Assembly: GCF_036178145.1 (NCBI RefSeq)
Contig: NZ_CP108067.1
Span: forward strand, 5,146,001-5,210,000
Source: Streptomyces sp. NBC_00273
Lineage (GTDB): Bacteria > Actinomycetota > Actinomycetes > Streptomycetales > Streptomycetaceae
Direction: 5' to 3'
DNA length: 64,000 bases
This document shows, in pieces, positions 12,187 to 21,376 of this stretch (positions are counted from its first letter, which is position 1; each line of letters opens with the position of its first letter). The position numbers and the translations under genes are program-made. The notes under the pieces were generated by a model, which worked only from the letters and a program-made list of their open reading frames with translations, was not told the DNA's origin and searched no databases.

Positions 12187-12274
12187 TGTTTGTCAGCCTG
12201 GCCTGACAGGTGAACGACGCCTCATCTTGAAGACGTGGTTTTCAGAAACCATGCGGTACGGAAGGACGGTCCCC

Positions 12275-12991
12275 GTGACGGAGGCAGCTGAGCTTCCCCC
12301 GGCGCCTGAAGAGGCGCGTGCGGTGTTCGGTGAGTTTTTCCCGGAAGCTGTGCGGTATGCGGAGCTGCTGGCGGACGCAGGAGTCAAGCGGGGCCTCATC
12401 GGGCCGCGTGAGGTGCCGCGCCTGTGGGAGCGGCACCTGCTGAACTGCGCTGTGCTGTCGGAGGTGGTGCCCCAGAGCGTCACCGTGTGCGACGTGGGCT
12501 CGGGTGCGGGTCTGCCCGGCATTCCGCTCGCTCTGGTGCGACGGGATCTCAAGATCACGTTGCTCGAACCGCTGCTGCGGCGTACGACCTTCCTCCAGGA
12601 AGCCGTAGAGCTGCTGGGCCTGGACCACGTCACGGTGGTGCGCGGGCGGGCCGAGGAGGTCCTGGGCAAGCTGCAGCCGGTGCACGTGGTGACGGCGCGG
12701 GCGGTGGCTCCGCTGGACCGGCTGGCAGGCTGGGGTGTGCCCCTGCTGCGGCCGTACGGCGAGATGCTGGCGCTGAAGGGCGACACCGCGGACGAGGAGC
12801 TGGTGTCGGCGAAGACGGCGCTGGCGAAGCTGGGTGTGGTGAAGACCTCAGTGCTGCACGTGGGCGAGGGTCTGGTGGACCCGCTGTCGACGGTGGTGCG
12901 GGTTGAGGTCGGAGAGAGCCCTGGAGGGGTGAGGTTCGCGGCCAAGCGGGCTAAGGCGGCCCGGGTGGGGCGTACCCGCCGCCGCCGGTAG
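12275..12991 (+). CDS. rsmG: 16S rRNA (guanine527-N7)-methyltransferase RsmG (GidB)
   Basis: 238 residues from GTG at 12275, behind GGAAGGA; upstream in-frame codons overlap khpB and look non-coding. The SAM-binding motif VCDVGSGAGLPGIPLAL is near residue 72, and the family region PRLWERHLLNCAVL precedes it. RsmG methylates G527 of 16S rRNA; loss gives low-level streptomycin resistance in many bacteria. The C terminus is basic (AAKRAKAARVGRTRRRR). It sits just before parA, the widely conserved rsmG-parA-parB order. Confidence 0.95.
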   Translation: MTEAAELPPAPEEARAVFGEFFPEAVRYAELLADAGVKRGLIGPREVPRLWERHLLNCAVLSEVVPQSVTVCDVGSGAGLPGIPLALVRRDLKITLLEPLLRRTTFLQEAVELLGLDHVTVVRGRAEEVLGKLQPVHVVTARAVAPLDRLAGWGVPLLRPYGEMLALKGDTADEELVSAKTALAKLGVVKTSVLHVGEGLVDPLSTVVRVEVGESPGGVRFAAKRAKAARVGRTRRRR

Positions 12992-13107
12992 TTCACCGCG
13001 GATTCGCTGGCGGCCGGGGCCCGCACGGGAGATTTCATCCGTGTTGGGCCCTATAGGTATGGATTTCGGAGTGTCGTAGCGGCGGGGAGACTCCCTCCGG
13101 GCATCGT

Positions 13108-13121
13108 GTTTCACGTGAAAC
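13108..13121. other. parS: parS centromere site 1
   Basis: Perfect GTTTCACGTGAAAC, the 14-bp ParB-binding palindrome, in the gap between rsmG and parA. Confidence 0.95.
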
Positions 13122-13267
13122 GTCGCTCTCTGCTGCACGGAATCATCAGCCGCGGTCGTGCGGCTGCGTCTCCCCTCCAGCGCAAGGAGGCAAGGGGGAC
13201 AGAGTTGTCCACATCGGTGGATTCATCCACAGGAGTACGGGCCCCGCTGGTTCGCGACCCGGGTGAC

Positions 13268-14356
13268 ATGGGAGGCTCTGTTCATCGCGAGCCTGATGTC
13301 GAGGAGAGTGACACCGTGCGGTCCGACGCCAACCTCGCGGGGCCCATGGCCGATCCGGTCCCCGGGCCCCGCTCTGAACCGGCGGGTGAGGATGTTTCAC
13401 GTGAAACATTGCCTCCGCCTCTTGTAGACAACGACACCCCCATCGGCCGAGCCGCCCAGCAGGCGATCGAGGCAATGGGGCGCGCCGGTGAGAGGCTGCC
13501 CCGGCCGAATCAGACCCGGGTCATCGTGGTCGCCAACCAGAAGGGCGGCGTGGGCAAGACCACGACGACCGTGAACCTGGCGGCGTCACTCGCGCTGCAC
13601 GGTGCACGCGTCCTGGTGGTCGACCTCGACCCGCAGGGCAACGCGTCCACGGCGCTGGGCATCGACCACCACGCCGACGTGCCGTCCATCTACGACGTGC
13701 TCGTGGACAGCCGGCCGCTGCTGGAGGTCGTCCAGCCGGTGGTGGACGTGGAGGGGCTCTTCTGTGCCCCGGCCACGATCGACCTGGCGGGTGCCGAGAT
13801 CGAGCTGGTATCGCTCGTGGCGCGGGAGAGCCGCCTCCAGCGGGCGATCCAGGCGTACGACCAGCCCCTCGACTACATCCTGATCGACTGCCCGCCCTCG
13901 CTCGGCCTGCTGACGGTGAACGCACTGGTGGCCGGCGCGGAGGTGCTGATCCCGATCCAGTGCGAGTACTACGCCCTGGAAGGCCTGGGTCAGCTGCTGC
14001 GCAATGTCGATCTGGTGCGGGCCCACCTCAACCCGACGCTCCACGTGTCCACCATCCTGCTGACGATGTACGACGGCAGGACACGGCTGGCCTCGCAGGT
14101 GGCGGAGGAGGTGCGCAGCCACTTCGGCAAGGAAGTGCTGCGGACGAGCATCCCCCGGTCGGTGCGCATTTCCGAGGCGCCGAGCTATGGGCAGACGGTG
14201 CTCACGTACGACCCGGGTTCCAGTGGTTCCCTCTCCTATCTGGAGGCAGCGCGAGAGATCGCGTATCGGGGGGTCGGCATTCAGTACGACGCTCGGCACG
14301 CCCATCTGGGCCCGGGCAGCAACAGCACGCAGAGTGTGGCGGAGGGGATCCAGTGA
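13268..14356 (+). CDS. parA: Chromosome partitioning ATPase ParA
   Basis: 362 residues if the ATG at 13268 ([15 protein letters not shown]) is used. A GTG at 13316 has a better ribosome-binding site (GAGGAG, about nine bases away) and would give 346 residues, so the start is open. The deviant Walker A motif [16 protein letters not shown] and the [15 protein letters not shown]alker B region are intact. The N-terminal 80 residues are a weakly conserved linker that contains a parS site read as DVSRET. ParA drives ParB-parS complexes and in Streptomyces organises segregation in aerial hyphae. parB overlaps its end by four bases. Confidence 0.95.
   Translation: MGGSVHREPDVEESDTVRSDANLAGPMADPVPGPRSEPAGEDVSRETLPPPLVDNDTPIGRAAQQAIEAMGRAGERLPRPNQTRVIVVANQKGGVGKTTTTVNLAASLALHGARVLVVDLDPQGNASTALGIDHHADVPSIYDVLVDSRPLLEVVQPVVDVEGLFCAPATIDLAGAEIELVSLVARESRLQRAIQAYDQPLDYILIDCPPSLGLLTVNALVAGAEVLIPIQCEYYALEGLGQLLRNVDLVRAHLNPTLHVSTILLTMYDGRTRLASQVAEEVRSHFGKEVLRTSIPRSVRISEAPSYGQTVLTYDPGSSGSLSYLEAAREIAYRGVGIQYDARHAHLGPGSNSTQSVAEGIQ
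13394..13407. other. parS: parS site 2, inside parA
   Basis: Perfect GTTTCACGTGAAAC within the N-terminal linker codons of parA, read in frame as Val-Ser-Arg-Glu-Thr. Confidence 0.95.
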
Positions 14357-15459
14357 GTGAGCGACGTAGGGGTCTGGGGCGGGGGCTCGGTGCGCTGATC
14401 CCCGCGGCTCCGCAGGAGAAGACGCCGCCGGTGATCAGCGCCGGTTCGGCGTCCCCGTCGGCGGTGCCGACGATGGCTTCGGAGCGGGGGGTCGCGGCGG
14501 CGAAGCTCGCTGCGCTCGTACAGGCTGATGTTTCACGTGAAACATCGCTTGCGGTCGTCCCGGTGGCCGAGCCCGAGCCCGAGCTCGAGCCGCAGCCCGA
14601 GACCGAGAGCAATGTGGTGGCGGGGGCGACGTTCGCCGAGCTCCCGATGGACGCGATCACGCCGAACCCGCGCCAGCCGCGCGAGGTGTTCGACGAGGAC
14701 GCGCTCGCCGAGCTGGTGACCTCCATCCAGGAGGTGGGCCTGCTCCAGCCGGTGGTGGTGCGGCAGGCGGCTCCCGGTCGCTATGAGCTGATCATGGGTG
14801 AGCGGCGCTGGCGTGCCTGCCGCGAGGCCGGGCTGGAGGCCATTCCGGCGATCATCCGGGCGACGGACGACGAGAAGCTGCTGCTGGACGCGCTGCTGGA
14901 GAACCTGCACCGGGCTCAGCTGAACCCGCTGGAAGAAGCCGCGGCCTACGACCAGCTGCTCAAGGACTTCAACTGCACCCACGACCAGCTGGCCGACCGG
15001 ATCGGGCGCTCGCGTCCCCAGGTGTCGAACACGCTGCGGCTGCTCAAGCTGTCCCCTTCGGTGCAGCGCCGGGTGGCCGCGGGCGTGCTGTCGGCCGGAC
15101 ACGCGCGTGCGCTGCTCTCGGTGGAGGACTCCGAGGAGCAGGACAAGCTGGCGCACCGGATCGTGGCCGAGGGCCTGTCCGTGCGTGCGGTCGAGGAGAT
15201 CGTGACGCTGATGGCCTCGGAGCCGTCGAGCGCGGTGAAGCCGAAGGGTCCGCGTGCGGGTGCCCGGGTGGCTCCGGCGCTCAGCGAGCTGGCGACGCGG
15301 CTGTCGGACCGGTTCGAGACGCGGGTGAAGGTGGATCTAGGTCAGAAGAAGGGCAAGATCACCGTCGAGTTCGCCTCGATGGAGGATCTGGAGCGGATTC
15401 TGGGAACGTTGGCGCCGGGCGAGGGCCGGGTGCTGGATCAGGGTCTTGCCGCGGAGTGA
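14353..15459 (+). CDS. parB: Chromosome partitioning protein ParB
   Basis: 368 residues from GTG at 14353, overlapping the parA stop (GTGA). It begins with the ParA-interaction box [14 protein letters not shown]. The CTP-binding ParB/Srx domain follows at about 95-190 ([20 protein letters not shown], then [16 protein letters not shown]). Then come the helix-turn-helix region ([21 protein letters not shown]) that reads parS and a C-terminal dimerisation domain ending near [15 protein letters not shown] parS site lies inside its own linker. ParB clamps spread from parS and form the origin-proximal segregation complex. Confidence 0.96.
   Translation: MSERRRGLGRGLGALIPAAPQEKTPPVISAGSASPSAVPTMASERGVAAAKLAALVQADVSRETSLAVVPVAEPEPELEPQPETESNVVAGATFAELPMDAITPNPRQPREVFDEDALAELVTSIQEVGLLQPVVVRQAAPGRYELIMGERRWRACREAGLEAIPAIIRATDDEKLLLDALLENLHRAQLNPLEEAAAYDQLLKDFNCTHDQLADRIGRSRPQVSNTLRLLKLSPSVQRRVAAGVLSAGHARALLSVEDSEEQDKLAHRIVAEGLSVRAVEEIVTLMASEPSSAVKPKGPRAGARVAPALSELATRLSDRFETRVKVDLGQKKGKITVEFASMEDLERILGTLAPGEGRVLDQGLAAE
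14530..14543. other. parS: parS site 3, inside parB
   Basis: Perfect GTTTCACGTGAAAC in the disordered linker codons of parB, read as DVSRETS in the same frame as the parA site. Confidence 0.95.
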
Positions 15460-15474
15460 TCCCCGAGCTGCTTG

Positions 15475-15514
15475 GGGGCGGACCGCAACGGTGTGAACCG
15501 GTGCGGTCCGCCCC
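15475..15514 (+). terminator. Terminator after parB
   Basis: Perfect 13-bp stem: GGGGCGGACCGCA (15475-15487) and its complement (15502-15514), loop of 14 bases, 15 bases after the parB stop. Confidence 0.8.
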
Positions 15515-15561
15515 TTCGCTTTGCTGTCGAAGAACGATGGACCAGTGGATACGATGCGGTC

Positions 15562-16179
15562 ATGGGTCGTCGGCTGGTACCGCTCACGCTGGACAACCTC
15601 CAGGACCTGCCCCGTCGTTGCCGGTCCTGTGTGTTCTGGGAGCTGGACCCGGTCAGTGGTGAGGCCGCGGTGAAGGCGGGTACGCCGGCCCAGGAGAAGG
15701 AGGCGTGGATCTCCGCCGTCCTGTTGGAGTGGGGGTCCTGCGGCCGAGTGGTCTATGTGGACGAGGTCCCGGTGGGCTTCGTCCTCTACGCGCCGCCGGC
15801 GTACGTGCCGCGGGCCACGGCCTTTCCGACCAGCCCGGTCTCACCCGATGCCGTGCAGCTGATCACCGCCTGGATCATGCCGGGGTACCAGGGCCAGGGG
15901 CTGGGGCGGGTCATGGTCCAGACGGTGGCCAAGGACCTGCTGCGGCGGGGGTTCCGGGCGATCGAGGCGTTCGGGGACGCGCACTGGGAGGGCCTGGCGT
16001 GCCTGCTGCCGGCCGACCACCTGCTGGCGGTGGGCTTCAAGACGGTCCGTCCCCATCCGGTGCATCCGCGGCTGCGGCTGGAGCTCCGCTCGACGCTGTC
16101 GTGGAAGGAAGACGTGGAGCTGGCGCTGGACCGGTTGCTGGGGGCGGCGCGCAAGGAGCCGGCGCTCCGGCCGCTGTGA
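15562..16179 (+). CDS. GNAT-family N-acetyltransferase, substrate unknown
   Basis: 205 residues from ATG at 15562 (MGRRLVPLTLDNLQDLP); an upstream extension crosses the parB terminator and is rejected. An acetyl-CoA-binding GNAT core is visible at about 100-150: ITAWIMPGYQGQGLGRVMVQTVAKDLLRRGFRAIEAFG, with the Q/R-x-x-G-x-G/A motif as QGQGLG. The N terminus has RRCRSCVFWELDP, two cysteines that might bind metal or act in redox. A gene of this kind next to parB is a common Streptomyces arrangement as I recall. The acceptor cannot be told from sequence. Confidence 0.8.
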   Translation: MGRRLVPLTLDNLQDLPRRCRSCVFWELDPVSGEAAVKAGTPAQEKEAWISAVLLEWGSCGRVVYVDEVPVGFVLYAPPAYVPRATAFPTSPVSPDAVQLITAWIMPGYQGQGLGRVMVQTVAKDLLRRGFRAIEAFGDAHWEGLACLLPADHLLAVGFKTVRPHPVHPRLRLELRSTLSWKEDVELALDRLLGAARKEPALRPL

Positions 16180-16194
16180 GCGCGAGACGCGGAA

Positions 16195-16223
16195 CGGGGC
16201 CGCCCCAAGGAGGGGCGGCCCCG
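16195..16223. terminator. Bidirectional terminator between the GNAT gene and trxA
   Basis: Perfect 12-bp stem, CGGGGCCGCCCC (16195-16206) with its complement (16212-16223), five-base loop, between convergent genes. Its last base is the first base of a parS site. Confidence 0.8.
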
Positions 16224-16236
16224 TTTCACGTGAAAC
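16223..16236. other. parS: parS site 4, abutting a terminator
   Basis: Perfect GTTTCACGTGAAAC; shares base 16223 with the preceding hairpin and ends ten bases before the trxA stop. Confidence 0.95.
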
Positions 16237-16246
16237 ATCGAGCGCG

Positions 16247-16588
16247 TCAGGCGGTCTTGACCTCGACGAACTCGGAGAGGTCGCGCAGGATGGCGGCCTT
16301 CGGCTTCGCACCGACGATGGTCTTGGCGACCTCGCCGTCCTTGTAGACGTTCAGGGTCGGGATGGACATCACGCCGTACTTGGCGGCCGTGGCCGGGTTC
16401 TCGTCGATGTTGAGCTTGACGATCTCGATCTGCTCGCCGTACTCGGCGGCGATGGCCTCGAGGGACGGCGCGATCTGGCGGCAGGGTCCGCACCAGGCGG
16501 CCCAGAAGTCCACCAGTACGGGCTTGTCGCTCTCGAGGACCTGTACGTCGAAGTCAGCGTCGGTCACGTTCTTGAGGGTGCCGGCCAC
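16247..16588 (-). CDS. trxA: Thioredoxin
   Basis: 113 residues, GTG start at 16588 with a perfect GAAGGAGG eight bases upstream. The redox centre WCGPC is at residues 32-36, after VLVDFWAA; cis-Pro motif SIPTLNVYKDG follows near residue 80. A standard single-domain cytosolic thioredoxin that reduces protein disulfides using electrons from TrxB. It lies directly downstream of trxB on the minus strand (59-base gap), so the two probably form a trxB-trxA operon driven by the sigma-R-type promoter upstream of trxB. Confidence 0.96.
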   Translation of the reverse strand: MAGTLKNVTDADFDVQVLESDKPVLVDFWAAWCGPCRQIAPSLEAIAAEYGEQIEIVKLNIDENPATAAKYGVMSIPTLNVYKDGEVAKTIVGAKPKAAILRDLSEFVEVKTA

Positions 16589-16647
16589 AGCGGCCTCCTT
16601 CTTCTTCCTGCGGGGTGTGGGGTGGGGCGGTGTAGGGGTCGGGCCGG

Positions 16648-17607
16648 TCAGACCGCTGCGTGGACCTTCTCGGCGTCCGCGAGCGCGGCGAGGAAGCGCT
16701 CGGCGTCGAGGGCGGCGGAGCAGCCGGTGCCCGCGGCGGTGATGGCCTGACGGTAGGTGTGGTCCACGACGTCACCGGCGCCGAACACGCCGGTGGCGCT
16801 GGTCCGGGTGGAGGGGGCCTCGACCTTGAGGTAGCCCTCCTCGTCGAGGTCGAGCTGGCCCTTGAAGAGCTCGGTGCGCGGGTCGTGGCCGACGGCGATG
16901 AAGAGGCCGGTCACGGGCAGCTCGGAGGTCTCACCGGTCTTGGTGTTGCGCAGGGTGAGGCCGGAGAGCTTCTGGTCGCCGTGGATCTCGGCGACCTCGC
17001 TGTCCCAGGCGAACTTGATCTTCGGGTCGGCGAAGGCGCGGTCCTGCATGGCCTTCGAGGCGCGCAGGCTGTCACGGCGGTGGACGATCGTGACGGACTT
17101 GGCGAAGCGCGAGAGGAAGGTGGCCTCCTCGATCGCGGTGTCGCCGCCGCCGACGACGGCGATGTCGTGGTCCTTGAAGAAGAACCCGTCGCAGGTGGCG
17201 CACCAGGAGACACCGCGGCCGGAGAGAGCGTCCTCGTTGGGCAGGCCGAGCTTGCGGTGCTGGGAACCGGTGGTGACGATAACGGCCTTGGCGCGGTGCA
17301 CGGTGCCGGCGGTGTCGGTGACGGTCTTGATCTCACCGCTGAGGTCCACGGCCACGACGTCGTCCGAGATCAGCTCGGCGCCGAAGCGCTCGGCCTGAGC
17401 ACGCATGTTGTCCATCAGGTCGGGGCCCATGATGCCGTCCTGGAAGCCCGGGAAGTTCTCCACCTCGGTGGTGTTCATCAGGGCGCCACCCGCGGTGACG
17501 GCACCTTCGAAGACCAGCGGCTTGAGCGAAGCGCGTGCGGTGTACAGGGCGGCGGTGTAACCGGCCGGCCCGGAGCCGATGATGATCACGTTTCGGACGT
17601 CGCTCAC
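16648..17607 (-). CDS. trxB: Thioredoxin reductase (NADPH)
   Basis: 319 residues from GTG at 17607 ([20 protein letters not shown]); a 64-residue upstream open extension covers the promoter and is rejected. FAD-binding GSGPAG is at 11-16, the catalytic disulfide is in [11 protein letters not shown] near residue 140, the NADPH site is [12 protein letters not shown], and the C-terminal FAD motif is [10 protein letters not shown]. It passes electrons from NADPH to TrxA. A consensus sigma-R promoter sits 70-95 bases upstream, matching known oxidative-stress control of trxBA in Streptomyces. Confidence 0.96.
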   Translation of the reverse strand: MSDVRNVIIIGSGPAGYTAALYTARASLKPLVFEGAVTAGGALMNTTEVENFPGFQDGIMGPDLMDNMRAQAERFGAELISDDVVAVDLSGEIKTVTDTAGTVHRAKAVIVTTGSQHRKLGLPNEDALSGRGVSWCATCDGFFFKDHDIAVVGGGDTAIEEATFLSRFAKSVTIVHRRDSLRASKAMQDRAFADPKIKFAWDSEVAEIHGDQKLSGLTLRNTKTGETSELPVTGLFIAVGHDPRTELFKGQLDLDEEGYLKVEAPSTRTSATGVFGAGDVVDHTYRQAITAAGTGCSAALDAERFLAALADAEKVHAAV

Positions 17608-17676
17608 GGGTTTCTTCCTCGTCTCTGCGGACTGCGTACTGCCTACCGGGGGCCGGTGCGGACTCTCACCCCACCC

Positions 17677-17702
17677 AACGGATCCTACGGCGCATGCATT
17701 CC
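17677..17702 (-). promoter_or_regulatory. Sigma-R-type promoter for trxB-trxA
   Basis: On the minus strand: GGAAT (17702-17698), an 18-base spacer, then GTT (17679-17677). This matches the published sigma-R consensus GGAAT-N18/19-GTT that drives trxBA during disulfide stress in Streptomyces. It is about 70 bases upstream of the trxB start codon. Confidence 0.85.
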
Positions 17703-17735
17703 CCACCGGCCCCACCACGGCCCCGAACGCCTCGG

Positions 17736-18680
17736 CTACCGCGGATAGGTGCTCGTCAGAAGGACCTTTCCGGGGTCTGCCGAACCGGTCCGCTCGCACG
17801 CCGTGTCGACGAGGTAGGCGTCGACGCGGGCGGAGTCGGCCGGGTGCGGCAGGACGAGGAGGTAGACGGGGGTGCCCTGGTAGCTGCCACGTTCGGCGGC
17901 GAGCGGGGTGTCAGGGCGACCGGTGGCTTGCTGGACGCAGAGGGGGACGGCAGGCGCTGCCCGCTTGTCTCCGGGGGCGGGGGCGGTGTTCTCCAGCCCG
18001 AGGGTGTTGTTCTGCTCCTGGGGAACGTTCTTGGCGCCCTGGCCGCCCGCGATGAGCTGCCTGACGCTGTCTTGGAGTCCCTGAGCGGTGTAGCTGCCCT
18101 CGCCCGTGGCGGCGGACGGCCGCGCCGCGGAATCGGATGCCTCGCCACTGGCGGCGATTCCATGGGGGGGCGTGCCCGAGAAGTCGCCGAACAGGAAGAT
18201 GCCCAGGGCGCAGGCGGCGGCTCCGGCCAGACCGGCGAGGACGGCAATCCGGCGGCGCGCGCGGCGTCGCCCGGGGCCGGTTGGGCCGGTCGGGTGACCG
18301 GCGGGCCGGGGGTACCTTCCAGCGGTAGCTGGGGGCGTTCCACGTGAAACATCGCGGTCCGGTGTGCGGGGCCTGTCGGCCGGTACGACCTGGGCCTGCG
18401 GTTGGGTGGCGTCGAGAAGGGCCTCCGCGGCGAGGGCCGCGTCGATGCGACCGGCGATGTCGCCGGGCATCCGGGCCGGCCCCGGCAGGGTGCCGAGGAG
18501 GGAGCGGATCTCCTCCAGGGAGGTGCGGACATCGGCGCACAGGGCGCAGTCGCCGAGATGGCGGCGGATTTCGGCGGTACGGGACGGGGAGAGGAGACCC
18601 TCGGTCAGGTCGGAGATCTCCGAGACGTCCGGGTGCCGGATCGTGCCGGTCGTGCCGGACATGCCAGTGGGCGGGGTCAC
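17736..18680 (-). CDS. Membrane-anchored zinc-type anti-sigma factor, partner of SigM
   Basis: 314 residues from GTG at 18680, overlapping the sigM stop (GTGA). Residues H41, C45 and C48 (HLGDCALC) form the H-x3-C-x2-C motif of ZAS anti-sigma factors, preceded by a helical segment that would grip the sigma factor. A proline-rich linker contains a near-parS sequence. One membrane helix lies at about 144-164 and an outside domain of about 140 residues follows. Position and coupling make it the regulator of the adjacent sigma factor, equivalent to mycobacterial RsmA. The cysteines and the adjacent trxBA suggest, but do not show, redox control. Confidence 0.85.
   Translation of the reverse strand: MTPPTGMSGTTGTIRHPDVSEISDLTEGLLSPSRTAEIRRHLGDCALCADVRTSLEEIRSLLGTLPGPARMPGDIAGRIDAALAAEALLDATQPQAQVVPADRPRTPDRDVSRGTPPATAGRYPRPAGHPTGPTGPGRRRARRRIAVLAGLAGAAACALGIFLFGDFSGTPPHGIAASGEASDSAARPSAATGEGSYTAQGLQDSVRQLIAGGQGAKNVPQEQNNTLGLENTAPAPGDKRAAPAVPLCVQQATGRPDTPLAAERGSYQGTPVYLLVLPHPADSARVDAYLVDTACERTGSADPGKVLLTSTYPR
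18337..18350. other. parS: parS-like site 5 (one mismatch), inside the anti-sigma gene
   Basis: GTTCCACGTGAAAC differs from the parS consensus at one base. In the anti-sigma gene it is read as DVSRGT, the same frame as the parA and parB internal sites. Confidence 0.7.
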
Positions 18681-19378
18681 GGTCGTCCACCTCCGCCCTT
18701 CACAGCGTCTGGGTCTGGATGCCTGGGTTCTGCCGCTGGTGGGACGGGTGGGCCCGGCGTCCGGTTCCTTCCCCGCTCGGTGGCGGTGTTATCCCCGGCA
18801 TTCGTGCGCAGATGAGTGAGGAGCGGCACGAGTTTCGCCCGGCCGCGTGCGCACCGGCTCTTCACGGTGCCGGTGGGGACGTCGAGGATCCGGGCGGCCT
18901 CGGCGACGGGGTACCCCTGCATGTCGACGAGGACCAGCGCGGCCCGCTGATCTGCCGGGAGGGTGCTCAGAGCGGCCAGGAGCTGGCGATGGAGGTCCTG
19001 GCGCTCCGCAGGGGCCTCCGCGGACTCATGGGGCTCCAGGAGGCGCTCCAGACGGTCCGTGTCGTCGAGGGGCGCGGTCCGGCGGGAGGCGGCCTTGCGG
19101 GCGCGGTCGAGGCAGGCATTGACGGTGATGCGGTGCAGCCAGGTGGTGACGGCGGATTCCCCGCGGAAGGTGTGCGCGGCCCGGTAGGCGGACACCAGTG
19201 CGTCCTGCACGGCGTCGGCGGCCTCCTCGCGGTCCCCGAGGGTCCGCAGCGCCACGGCCCACAGCCGGTCCCGGTGCCGCCGCACGATCTCCCCGAAGGC
19301 CTCGGGATCCCCGGCGACGTGCCGGGCCAGGAGCTCCTGGTCCGAGGCGGGGGCGGGGCCGTCAGGCGCAGGCCTCAT
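18677..19378 (-). CDS. sigM: ECF sigma factor, SigM family
   Basis: 233 residues. Region 2 is clear: FGEIVRRHRDRLWAVALRTL, then EEAADAVQDALVSAYRAAHTF and TWLHRITVNACLDRARK. Region 4 has LSTLPADQRAALVLVDMQGY, followed by the helix-turn-helix VAEAARILDVPTGTVKSRCARGRAKL. It has no extra C-terminal domain beyond a 40-residue Pro/Arg-rich tail. Stop codon overlaps the start of the anti-sigma gene, giving the usual sigma/anti-sigma coupling. The gene order with murJ, trxB and parB mirrors the mycobacterial sigM locus, which supports the SigM name. Target promoters are unknown. Confidence 0.9.
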   Translation of the reverse strand: MRPAPDGPAPASDQELLARHVAGDPEAFGEIVRRHRDRLWAVALRTLGDREEAADAVQDALVSAYRAAHTFRGESAVTTWLHRITVNACLDRARKAASRRTAPLDDTDRLERLLEPHESAEAPAERQDLHRQLLAALSTLPADQRAALVLVDMQGYPVAEAARILDVPTGTVKSRCARGRAKLVPLLTHLRTNAGDNTATERGRNRTPGPPVPPAAEPRHPDPDAVKGGGGRP

Positions 19379-19459
19379 GATTCCCCTCCTGTTGGAAGCC
19401 GAGCACGTGTCGATCCGGGTTCGTCCCGGAGCGGACCCGCACGGCCGGACACCCCGGGA

Positions 19460-19488
19460 GGTCTGCGGGAAGACCCTTCCCGCAGACC
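19460..19488 (-). terminator. Terminator after the pseudokinase gene
   Basis: Perfect 11-bp stem, GGTCTGCGGGA (19460-19470) with its complement (19478-19488), loop of seven. It separates the murJ/pseudokinase unit from sigM. Confidence 0.7.
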
Positions 19489-19525
19489 CCTTGCCCGAAC
19501 CGGGCCGCGCACAGCGCGGGAAGCG

Positions 19526-21259
19526 CTAGGAGATCCGGGAGAAGACGACGTTCGAGATGCCCTGCTTGAAGCCGGCCCCGCTGAAATCCGAAGCGGGTCC
19601 CTTAGGCATGGCCGTGAGCCACAGCACCACGTAGCGCGTCTTGACCGGAGTCTCGGTGGCGAGCTCCAGCTGCTTCTCCTTCGTGGTCCCCGTGGCGATC
19701 TGCTTCATGCTCTTGATCGGAGTCGACGACGACAGGCTCGGCGCGGCGTAGAGCGTCGCGGTGGTGTGGTCTCCCTCGTACTTGAGCGCTATCGAGGCCG
19801 CACTCACCTCTTGTTCTTCGCCCAGGTCGAAGACGAGGCCGAGCCCCTCTTTGAAGGCCCCCATGTCAGGGCCGTCGTCGAACCGGTAGGTCCGCCAGAA
19901 CGAGTTCGAGTCGTTGTCGTAGGCCTTGGAGACCCCGTCGAGATCTTGGGGCTTCTCGTCCGGGTAGTACTCCGCCGCCCCCTTGATGGCCAGCTCGGTC
20001 CGCTCCGGCTGCTTCGGGTTGTCGTCGGTGCCGGGCTTGGTGTTGTTGCTGGTGCCGCTGTTGCCCTGCTGGCTGGTGCGGCCCAGGAGGGTGTCGGCCA
20101 ACTGCCAGCTGCCCAGGCCGAGCGCGGCGATGAGCAGGGCGGCGACACCCCACTTCAGTGCCCGGCCGGTACGGCTCTGCAGCGGGGGCGGCGGCGGGAC
20201 GACGGGCCGGATCTGGGCGGTGTTCACGCCGGGCGGCGTGGGACGGCCGTAGTTGCCCTGCTGGTAGGTGGTGTGCTGGTACTCCGGCGGGGCCGTGAAG
20301 GCGGGCTCCGGCGGCCGGATGCGGGGCATCGCGGCCACGGCCTTGGCCAGCTCGTCAGGGGTGGTGCAGGCGGGTTCCTGTCGCGAGGCGGTGGCCCCGT
20401 CGTTGGCGAGCGCGCGCATGGCGAGTTCGCCCAGGCCCCGGTGGACGCCGGCGCGTACCTGGTCGGGGGCGATCAGGCCCACGCCCTTGGGCAGGCCGGC
20501 GAGGCCGTACGCGTCGCTCTCGTACGGCCAGCGCTGGGTGAGGGCGGCGTACAGGAGCGCGCCGATGGCCTCGGTGTCGGCCCGCTGCGGGGTCTCGCTG
20601 GTGATGCCGCGCAGGGCGGCGTTCACGGCGAGGCCGCGGATGCGGTACTGGCCCGTGGAGGTGCGCAGTATCGCGCTGGGCGTCAGCCGCAGATGGGCGA
20701 GACCCTCGCGGTGCGCGGCTGCCATGGCCTGGGAGACCTGGCTGACGAGCTGGTAGGCCTCGTGGGCCTCCAGCGGGCCCGCGGCGAGGAGCGCGGTGAG
20801 TTCGGTGGCGTCGGGCAGCCACTCGTGGACGACGTAGACGACGTCGTTCTCCTCCACGGCGTCCAGGACCTGGACGAACCGTGGGTCGCCGAGCAGGGCG
20901 GAGGACCGGGCGGCGGCCAGGACGGAGCGAGCGCGCGCGTGGTCGGCGGGCATCAGGTGCACGCCTACAGCACGGCGCAGCTTCTCGTCCATCGCGCGCC
21001 AACTGCTGAATCCGTCCACACGGGTGACGCACTCTTCCAGCCGATAGCGTCTGGCGAGCTTGTGTCCGCTGTGCAGTTCCGGTGCGGCCGCAGGGGCCGC
21101 GTTGGTGCGTTCGCCGTCCTTGTCGGGCATGGGTCCGTCCGCGGCTCGTCCGTTCTGGGTGTCCACCCCGTCGGACGTGGCCTGTGCCGCCTGAGCGGTC
21201 AGCGGCTCATCGCCGCTGTTGTCGGCCACGTCGACGGCAGCCGTGCTACGTTCCGCCAC
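19526..21259 (-). CDS. Membrane pseudokinase with extracellular discoidin-like domain
   Basis: 577 residues, GTG start at 21259. A kinase-like fold spans about 67-315 (YRLEECVTRVDGFSSWRAMD, then VVYVVHEWLPDATELTALLA). The catalytic loop reads HLRLTPSAI (from H189) instead of HRDLKPxN, no DFG motif is seen, and the usual ATP-lysine is not evident, so it should be inactive. One membrane helix lies at about 369-388. The outside part from about 425 resembles a sugar-binding F5/8-type-C (discoidin) domain, with ELAIKGAAEYYPDE and a DNDSNSFWRT site. Mycobacterial MviN carries a similar pseudokinase and outer domain fused to MurJ; here it is a separate gene just downstream of murJ. A role in tuning lipid II flipping is inferred. 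Confidence 0.82.
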   Translation of the reverse strand: MAERSTAAVDVADNSGDEPLTAQAAQATSDGVDTQNGRAADGPMPDKDGERTNAAPAAAPELHSGHKLARRYRLEECVTRVDGFSSWRAMDEKLRRAVGVHLMPADHARARSVLAAARSSALLGDPRFVQVLDAVEENDVVYVVHEWLPDATELTALLAAGPLEAHEAYQLVSQVSQAMAAAHREGLAHLRLTPSAILRTSTGQYRIRGLAVNAALRGITSETPQRADTEAIGALLYAALTQRWPYESDAYGLAGLPKGVGLIAPDQVRAGVHRGLGELAMRALANDGATASRQEPACTTPDELAKAVAAMPRIRPPEPAFTAPPEYQHTTYQQGNYGRPTPPGVNTAQIRPVVPPPPPLQSRTGRALKWGVAALLIAALGLGSWQLADTLLGRTSQQGNSGTSNNTKPGTDDNPKQPERTELAIKGAAEYYPDEKPQDLDGVSKAYDNDSNSFWRTYRFDDGPDMGAFKEGLGLVFDLGEEQEVSAASIALKYEGDHTTATLYAAPSLSSSTPIKSMKQIATGTTKEKQLELATETPVKTRYVVLWLTAMPKGPASDFSGAGFKQGISNVVFSRIS

Positions 21260-21376
21260 CGTCGTTCCTGCCTCCCCATCCGTTGCGCGCTGTCAGCCAG
21301 TCTGCGAAGCCATGCCAATTGTGCCCACAGTCCGACGCTAAGCACGACACACGAAAGGGGGCGACGGTTGTGCGCA

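Noticed and set aside
13106..13267. ParA start at GTG 13106
   Set aside because: The first codons would be a parS site and the added residues do not look conserved; downstream starts fit better.
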